This document shows, in pieces, positions 57,858-64,000 of a DNA stretch of 64,000 nt (positions are counted from its first letter, which is position 1; each line of letters opens with the position of its first letter). The notes beneath the pieces are model-generated. The model saw only the letters and a program-made list of their open reading frames with translations, had not been told where the DNA came from and ran no database searches. Origin of the DNA: Henricia sp. BOLD:AAB3569 (Eukaryota > Echinodermata > Asteroidea > Spinulosida > Echinasteridae). The stretch covers positions 682,001-746,000 of the forward strand of contig JBBELK010000570.1 of assembly GCA_037783545.1 (NCBI GenBank), in the 5' to 3' direction. Made by a program: the position numbers and the translations under genes.

Positions 57858-58225
57858 CCAGCCAATCGTGCTCACATGATTGTTCCAGAAGTTTGCTTCC
57901 GTTTGCCAATGTAGGCACACAGACAAACATCAGCAAACATACATGTTTAGTGAGGTTTGCAAACAAAACGTTTGGAAGTGTAGACGAGGCTTAGCTAACA
58001 TTTCTGCGGGCTATATAGTTCATACCAAGTTTACCAACAATCTTTTTTAGATGTTTATGCCTTTATTTTAGGAATCCTTTAAAAAACACTTTTATGTTGC
58101 AAGCGGTGATGCGATACATATGGCTTTTGCCAAGTCAACCTCTCATGTACGTATGTTACACCATTTGCAGCCTATACTTGCAAGAAAAGCCCGATCCAGT
58201 AGAGGAAGTACATGTATCTAAAACA

Positions 58226-59989
58226 TTATTTCTTGGTGGCAATGCATGTAGCTCTTCTCAGCAGGATTTGGGGGTCCTTTGGTAGATATGGGAGATGTTT
58301 CCGTAGGATAACTAGCAGTGCAGCCAATGCTTCATGTGTTATGTTATACTTTATAGCCCAGTTTGCAAGATTAATTTGAAATCTATCTCGAGACTCCGTG
58401 TGATCCGCATCATTTACAGCTGACCCACACGCCTTCTTTCTGTCCTGCTGAGCTCTGATCGATGCAACCTCTTTCATAATCCATCCCATGTTGTCGTCAT
58501 CAGCTTGGATACTCTGTTTGGTACGTCTAGAAGCCATTTCAGTTGGAAGAACTGAATAACAAAAAGATATCACTTGTTTCAGTTTTTGTGGAAAGAGGGT
58601 AGGCCTATACTGCTTAGGCGTATGGGTCTTTCTATAAATTAGGGGTCCAATGTTGGTGTCCCGTTACATTTTACATCTTGTTTTTGTAAATTCAGGACAC
58701 ATTCTTTAAATACTTTCCATCTCAAAGAGTGAGTACATAAAGTACTATTCATACAAAATGGTTTAAAAGCCATTTTAATGATTTTTTTACGAATAATAAC
58801 ACATCAGGTGTAACGGGGGACACTAAATGTCACACTTTTGGACCCCTAATTTATAGAAAGACCCCTATACATTGTACATGTACCATAGTTTGGGAGACAA
58901 AGAAATCTCGCCCAGTGTTTGCTTTATAATGTGCACAAAGTGCCGTATAAAGTTACTTTGAAAAATCAGTTTTGCACATCTGCAACATAGTGGAATTTAA
59001 TGTGAAAATTTGCGTTCGTTATTCATAGTGGCGACAGTTTTAAAATAGATTTTCTGGCAAACTGAACATTTTTAAATGTGATGTAGGGACGGAATGACCC
59101 TGTACACAGATTATTTATCAGTCAGAAATAAATGCAATATGCGCATGACATAACATTGCCAAGATCAGAAATACAATTTAACGCTGACGTGATATTCTGC
59201 TGATTTATCCGAGCCCGATGGCTGTTATTAATGAAGTGAAAGTTGCTCTTGTAATTTAATACGATTCGCACGACGCACAGTGTACATTATTCATATTTTT
59301 CGAGATGTATGTTTAATGGTTCAACATGTATTTTTTTGTTAAAGTGTTCCTTCTAAAGACTCTCGCATCTTTAACCCTCTTGTATCAGCTTGCATCCTTT
59401 GTTATTGGCAGTTTCTCGAGACTGTCCTGTGCACTAAAAAGGTTAAAGGGGAAATACCTTTTTAAAAAGACCTTGTATAACAAGTAGGCCTACAACTCGT
59501 ACATTTATGCAAAGAGAAAGACTTATTACCCACTAAAAAGCGGATACGAGACTCACAAAGAATGACAATAAATTTAGCGACGCGTCGCACTACTATGGAT
59601 GTCGCCATTTTGTCCGAATGCTGGGCAAAGAACGACGTTTTGCACACAACCTTTGTGTATTGCCATAGGAATGCACGGACTTTTCGTAAAGACGTCATTT
59701 GCCCAGAATTCGGACAAAATGGCGGCGCCCATAGTGCGACATGACGCTAAAATTGCCATTCTTTGTGAAGTTCGTATCCGCTTTTCAATGGGTAATATTT
59801 CTTGTTCTTTGCATTAAAATAATTTATGAGTTGCACTTGTCGAGCAAAAGGTCTCGTTTCTTGGGTATAATTCCCCTTAGTTTAAGGAAGCGAGAAAAAA
59901 CGCTTTTGCCAGTTCATACCTTGAATTCCGTCACGTTGAACCAACTTGTTTCTTGATACACTTGGATCTTCAATGTGTTCAGTCACCTT
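58226..59989 (-). CDS. Fragment of an unidentified gene, two exons
   Basis: Exon 1 (59,989-59,920): acceptor TTATTTCTTAAAAG, donor ATTCAAG|GTATGA, encoding VTEHIEDPSVSRNKLVQRDG then IQ. Exon 2 (58,551-58,226): acceptor TTTGTTATTCAG, encoding VLPTEMASRRTKQSIQADDD, then NLANWAIKYNITHEALAALL and VILRKHLPYLPKDPQILLRR, ending in a stop. Phases agree (G+TT). The W-A-I-x-Y-x-I..AL..LL..LR..LP.LPKD..LL pattern recurs in transposon-encoded proteins of animals. Exons upstream would lie above 60 kb, perhaps ending at the donor near 62,341. Function unknown; transposon origin is likely. Confidence 0.5.
58623..58865. mobile_element. Tc1/mariner-type MITE, second copy
   Basis: 243 bp, ends TGGGTCTTTCTATAAATTAG and CTAATTTATAGAAAGACCCC, TA duplications at 58,621-58,622 and 58,866-58,867. 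Same family as 41,080-41,336, sharing ACATTCTTTAAATAC-type interior words in opposite orientation. It lies in the intron of the 58,226-59,989 gene fragment. Confidence 0.85.
59525..59795. mobile_element. Hairpin MITE
   Basis: Arms TTACCCACTAAAAAGCGGAT and ATCCGCTTTTCAATGGGTAA; inner arms include GACATCATGTC-like and CGCCATTTTGTCCGAA / TTCGGACAAAATGGCG. Also in the same intron. Confidence 0.85.
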
Positions 59990-60261
59990 TTAAGAAATAA
60001 AATGAAAGAAAGTTAGTTTACCAGCGTTTTTCAATATGGTATAAAATGTCTCGTAGTATAGTTGAGGGCATGAATTGAGAAGTTGATCAGGGATATTTCT
60101 CTTTAAAGCCCAAATACAAGATTTACAGTTACCCAAAATTTTACTTCACAAGTTGACAAGAAAAATTAAACTAAAGTGTTGATAGCAATGATAATATTTA
60201 TAAACAGTGTAAACAACACATGATTTCTTCCAATGTAAATACTCGGGCAGCAGCTAACTAA

Positions 60262-60470
60262 GGTAAAGGGTGGTCGGGTTGGTGTAGTGGTTCTTTCCTC
60301 GCCTTTCACCTCTGGCGTCCCGGGTTCGAATCCGGGGCATGTGGATTGGGTTTGCAGTCCCTACTTGACCGCGTGGGTTTCCCCCTGGGATTTCTCTGGG
60401 GGTTTTCCCTCCCACTTCTAAAACCGAAACCTCTTCTTCGACATCTAAAGTGGATAATAAAGTATATAGT
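60262..60470 (+). mobile_element. tRNA-derived SINE
   Basis: tRNA-like head GGTCGGGTTGGTGTAGTGGTT (A box) and CCCGGGTTCGAATCCGGG (B box), followed by CGCGTGGGTTTCCCCCTGGG and a CCTCCCACTTCT segment seen in the bodies of many SINEs. The acceptor stem does not pair well, so it is not a tRNA gene. Confidence 0.75.
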
Positions 60471-60884
60471 TAAAGGAGCATGACCAGAGTTTCTGGAAAA
60501 TAGTTTTCGATGTAACTTACCAATATTATCAAGTAACTCCCATACACACCTCCCATGTCCCAAAAACCCGAAAACATTCGCGATTTCCAGTAAAAAATTG
60601 AACAAAACTATCGAGTCGGCTTTCAGCGGATAAACGTTGATACTGGAAAATTAGTTTACAAATAATCGGTGGATTTTCGACGATATCCTCGGAAATATGC
60701 GGCCTAGAAGCGCGGGAGTTTCAGTTTCGTAATCAGAAAAATATAACGGATGTTATGATATAAAAATCTCATGACCCATAAGGTACAAGTCCCGGAGAGT
60801 TATGGGTAAAAGAAAGTGATCTGGTCACACTCCTTTAAAAGCTAAAACCGTATAGTTGATGCATGGCATAAAGGGCCGAAGTTG

Positions 60885-61060
60885 CCGAAGATGCCATAAA
60901 ATTAAGACGTCTGCCTTGTTTGCAGAAGGTCGTGGGTTCGAATCCCGCCCGAGCACGCTATGAAGTTTTTCCATAGTGTCTCCGGAAAGCACCGAGTATA
61001 CAGTGCTAATATACGTCGGGTAACATTCATTCTCCTGACGCAAGCTAAATTAATTACTTA
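60885..61060 (+). mobile_element. tRNA-related SINE
   Basis: GGTCGTGGGTTCGAATCCCG (B box) followed by CCGAGCACGC, as in the element at 27,105-27,510, then a body CCATAGTGTCTCCGGAAAGC. A-T-rich tail near 61,050-61,075 with AACAGCAGCAACAACACC. Boundaries approximate. Confidence 0.65.
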
Positions 61061-61600
61061 TAAAATTAACAGCAGCAACAACACCAACAACTAAGGTAAA
61101 ATCTAAACCGGAATAATTGGGAAAGTCAGCGGGGTAATATACATGTATACTCAATTCGGCCAGTGGTCACGTACCCGGAAATGAGGTCCATGTACACACT
61201 AACTTGCATAACACTAACGAGCTGTAAAGAACCTTTATGAAATTTTTATTTTTGGTCGAAAATTGTATGATTCAGAACAGTTTACCACTACTATACCAGA
61301 AGAATCAAGAAAGCATTGTTTATGTCTCTACATATACATCCAGTTTAGCAGTAAATGTATGGACACAGTTTACCACCAGCGTTTATCTCACTACATAGTT
61401 TATTTTATACTTTGGGTGTCCCAGTATTTATGCCTGTATATTAACTGTCAGTGCCGATGAACATCTCCGGAATGATGACTCAACCATTCGCTTTCTTAGT
61501 TGTGTTACAATAAACTCAATACATTCAACCATTTTTGTAAAATCTTATTCTTAAATTCGAAACCAGTTACAAAAAACCACGATTGAAAACCAACTTAGTT

Positions 61601-61748
61601 AATAGACCTTATGCACGGCGGCCATGATAGAGGGCAGTCACATTGTCACAGTGCGTCATGCACGAGTAGGCACTTTGTGGGTCTATAGTCACATCATTTG
61701 AATATGAAAACCTGCTCTCTGTCATGGCCGCCATGCATAAGGTCTATT
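61601..61748. mobile_element. Hairpin MITE
   Basis: 148 bp, ends AATAGACCTTATGCACGGCG and the complement of AATAGACCTTATGCATGGCG; the central region carries GTCACATTGTCACAGTGCG. Non-coding. Confidence 0.85.
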
Positions 61749-63290
61749 GCAATGAACCAAAAGCCAACACGATAAAAGCAGGTAAAGCCAACACAGTGAA
61801 ACGTCTACAACGGAACAAAATAAAAATATTCGCCAAAAACAGTCAAAAAGCAAATTAGGAACATGTTATTTGTAACATAATATTAAGCGAAATTAAAAGA
61901 GCAATCATGAAATGTGGCTGTATACCCAGCACGATGTGGCTGGCAAAGGGTAAAACAAACAAATTAGTCCCTATTATACAAATAATGAATGTTTACGAGT
62001 GCAATAAACCTTATCGACGTTCTCAATGCATTATGGGATTGGATGACAAAATTGATTTCTACAAGGGAGTTTATCAAAATTCTTTCAATAGGCCTACGCT
62101 GTTTCCGTTTTCAAAAGTTTTCCAATCATGTAATCTGGGCTCGTACAAAAGATTCCTTAGCGAAATTGCAAAGATACAAAAACTGAAAAGCAACAATTTC
62201 CTCGATTACCGGTTACCCCGGCCTGCAGCACTATTCTATTGGAAAAATTCCAAGCAAATCTTTAGTCTTAACAAAATACATTAAATGCCTACTTAAAGAA
62301 ACAAGAACTGAAGTATTTACAAAATGAAAATACTATAAACTTACCAGCAGTAGTATGGAAATTCTCACCGGTAGGAAATAAAAAGCGACTAGGTTGTTGA
62401 GACTATGAGAGCTATGATGAGAGCGACGAGATCGAGAGAGCAGGTTCAGTTGAGATGTACACACGCTGTTAGCAGAACTGTACAATATTGCGTGTTCCTG
62501 GTCACCGCACCTCATAAACAACTTGACCACAAGTGACCTTACTCAGAAACAACTACACCGTATGCGTGTTTTTTGTTTAGACTGCAGTGATGGGTACATC
62601 GAATAGCCGCCATTACGTGGGGCAGTTTCTTTGTTCCTTGAGGACATGCATGGTTGCACATATTGTGCTTCCGCTGTTGAACGTAAGCAGCACGATATGT
62701 GGCAGAGGGTATCGTATCCCCCTACCATTGTTCCCCCGGGCCCATTGTGTCTCAAACATCCAAGGAATCTCCAAGGAATTCCTTTCAGGGGGTTTGGGGG
62801 TGGAGTCCCTTTGCCACATATCGTGCTTGGTATAGGGTATACTGTTGAACAAGATGGCAGCTATTGGATACGGTCTATAGGCTTGTAGTGACCTTTAGTG
62901 ACTGCCCTTTAACTGTATACATGTAGGCATCGGCTCATGCTGAACCTTTGAACCCTTCAGCTAGCTTGGCTTTAGGGAATAATATTCCCAGAGCAATTTG
63001 CCCAAAAGTGCCTTGTTTATGCTTAGACCTTTTGACCCCTTTTACCACACAGTCATTAATCTTCAGTGTCCATACCAAGTTGCCAAGTAACTAGTTTACT
63101 AGCAAAAGGTGTTTCACATTGTATATATGTATTGTGTTTCTAAGATTACACCCACGGTCAGCTAAGCCTTATAAGAACTGCCCTTCTGATAATTCACTCT
63201 CTCTTTCCAACTACCAAACACTGTTCACTTTGATTCTCCATTTTATGCATACGTAGTTATTAATAAAACCTGTTGCTAGTTTCAACTTTG
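61749..63290. other. Unannotated stretch
   Basis: A plus-strand open frame (61,907-62,284) has no recognisable domain. Around 62,590-62,870 partial inverted blocks (CCGCCATTACGTGG, GCAGCACGATATGTGGCA, TGCCACATATCGTGC, AAGATGGCAGCTATTGG) suggest another decayed inverted-repeat element. A minus-strand splice donor CTGCTG|GTAAGT near 62,341 could end an upstream exon. Confidence 0.4.
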
Positions 63291-63309
63291 TGTATGCATC
63301 CCAGGTATC

Positions 63310-63512
63310 ATACCCACATGGGCCCATATTGGCCCCATATGGGCATATGGGTCCCGTATGGGCTGCACCCAAGGCCCATGTGGGGCCCATATGGGTCAAC
63401 CATTGTTCTCCTGCCCAGATCATTCCCACATCATCATGGGTCCCATGCGCGCAGAATGATCTGGGCAGGAGAACAGTGGTTGACCCATATGGGCCCCACA
63501 TGGGCAATTTTC
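63310..63512. repeat. Nested palindromic repeat (GGGCCCATATGGG words)
   Basis: Inner arms of about 50 bp: GGGCCCATATGGGTCAACCA..CTCCTGCCCAGATCATT and their complement around a 25-base loop (63,429-63,453). Outside are further self-complementary CCCATATGGGC units. Possibly a small inverted-repeat element. Confidence 0.8.
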
Positions 63513-63589
63513 GATTGTTGGATGCAATGACTCAACTAAGCGTCAATGGCTTCGCCGCCCATGCTCAGTCGCCAAGCCCAATGTTTTCC

Positions 63590-63948
63590 ACATTATAAAC
63601 ACAGTCTTCATTCCACACACTCCTCGCGGACTACTCCGACCTTACTAGCCCTGATTTCACGAACGCCCGGTCAAGCGTTCCGTGACACACCACATCATAA
63701 ACCAAAGGGCAACCTGTCTCAGCACGACCACGTCGTCTTGCTCCAGCAGACCGACACAAGATCGCACGTCTGGAGTTTGAACACATGCTACAACTGGGAA
63801 TCATTCAGCCATCCAGTAGCAGTTGGGCGTCGCCTCTACACATGGTCCCCAACAAGACGGAAGGGGATCGGAGGCCATGTGGTGATTATCGCGCACTAAA
63901 CGACGCCACGATACCAGACCGCTATCCCATCCAACATATCCAGCAGCC
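63590..63948 (+). pseudogene. pol: Ty3/gypsy reverse-transcriptase fragment
   Basis: In one frame, with two early stops (about 63,682 and 63,697): LLADYSDLTSPDF, then [60 protein letters not shown] and [17 protein letters not shown]. This is the N-terminal end of a gypsy-type reverse transcriptase, just before the first catalytic motif. Similarity stops after HIQ (about 63,948), where unrelated sequence begins. A broken fragment. Confidence 0.85.
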
Positions 63949-64000
63949 GGGCTGCGTTCCAAACACGCGAACGGTTTGTTAACGTTGGCGGCAACGTTTG

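Noticed and set aside
60262..60340. Functional tRNA gene
   Set aside because: A and B boxes are good but the acceptor stem does not pair and a SINE body follows directly.

Overview
The window is eukaryotic nuclear DNA, probably from a marine invertebrate and perhaps a deuterostome. This rests on spliced genes with GT..AG introns, very dense transposons and MITEs, tRNA-derived SINEs with a 'TTGAGCAAGGCAC' block, and many TACATGTA and AGGCCT words. The species assignment is inference.

The central object is a gene on the minus strand spanning about 51.8 kb down to 25.3 kb. Eight coding exons with matching splice phases join into an 896-residue protein with the complete PRDM9 architecture: KRAB, an SSXRD-like segment, a zinc knuckle, a PR/SET methyltransferase domain, a post-SET zinc finger, and a terminal exon with ten near-identical tandem C2H2 fingers. 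The three tyrosines used as markers of PRDM9 catalysis fall at residues 276, 341 and 357, the same numbers as in human PRDM9. If intact, the protein should mark recombination sites by binding DNA through the array and methylating histone H3 at K4 and K36.

The large KRAB-to-SSXRD intron (35.5-51.6 kb) holds a CR1/L2-like LINE. A 12,354-bp DNA transposon interrupts that LINE, with 22-bp terminal inverted repeats and TTAA target duplications. Inside it are decayed plus-strand exons of a Kolobok-like transposase and an unrelated degenerate gene.

Region 1-10.9 kb is a patchwork of non-autonomous elements: a foldback element, one copy of a roughly 3-kb dispersed repeat whose second copy lies at 54.7-57.5 kb, three TTAA-type elements (one nested in another) and a PIF/Harbinger derivative. 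Region 10.9-23 kb holds a tandem repeat of about 121 bp, then an LTR retrotransposon of the Ty3/gypsy type (12,919-20,704, GTAC duplication) with Gag and an unusual two-finger C2H2 ORF before its 3' LTR. The interior of that element is replaced by an inverted block, producing two abutting large palindromes (11,708-17,470 and 17,471-22,953). The block reads backwards as the two ends of the 11,708-22,953 interval joined head to tail.

Region 52-64 kb is again mostly repeats, plus a two-exon fragment of an unidentified minus-strand gene (58.2-60.0 kb) and a broken Ty3/gypsy reverse-transcriptase fragment at the window edge. I found no rRNA, bacterial genes or CRISPR arrays.
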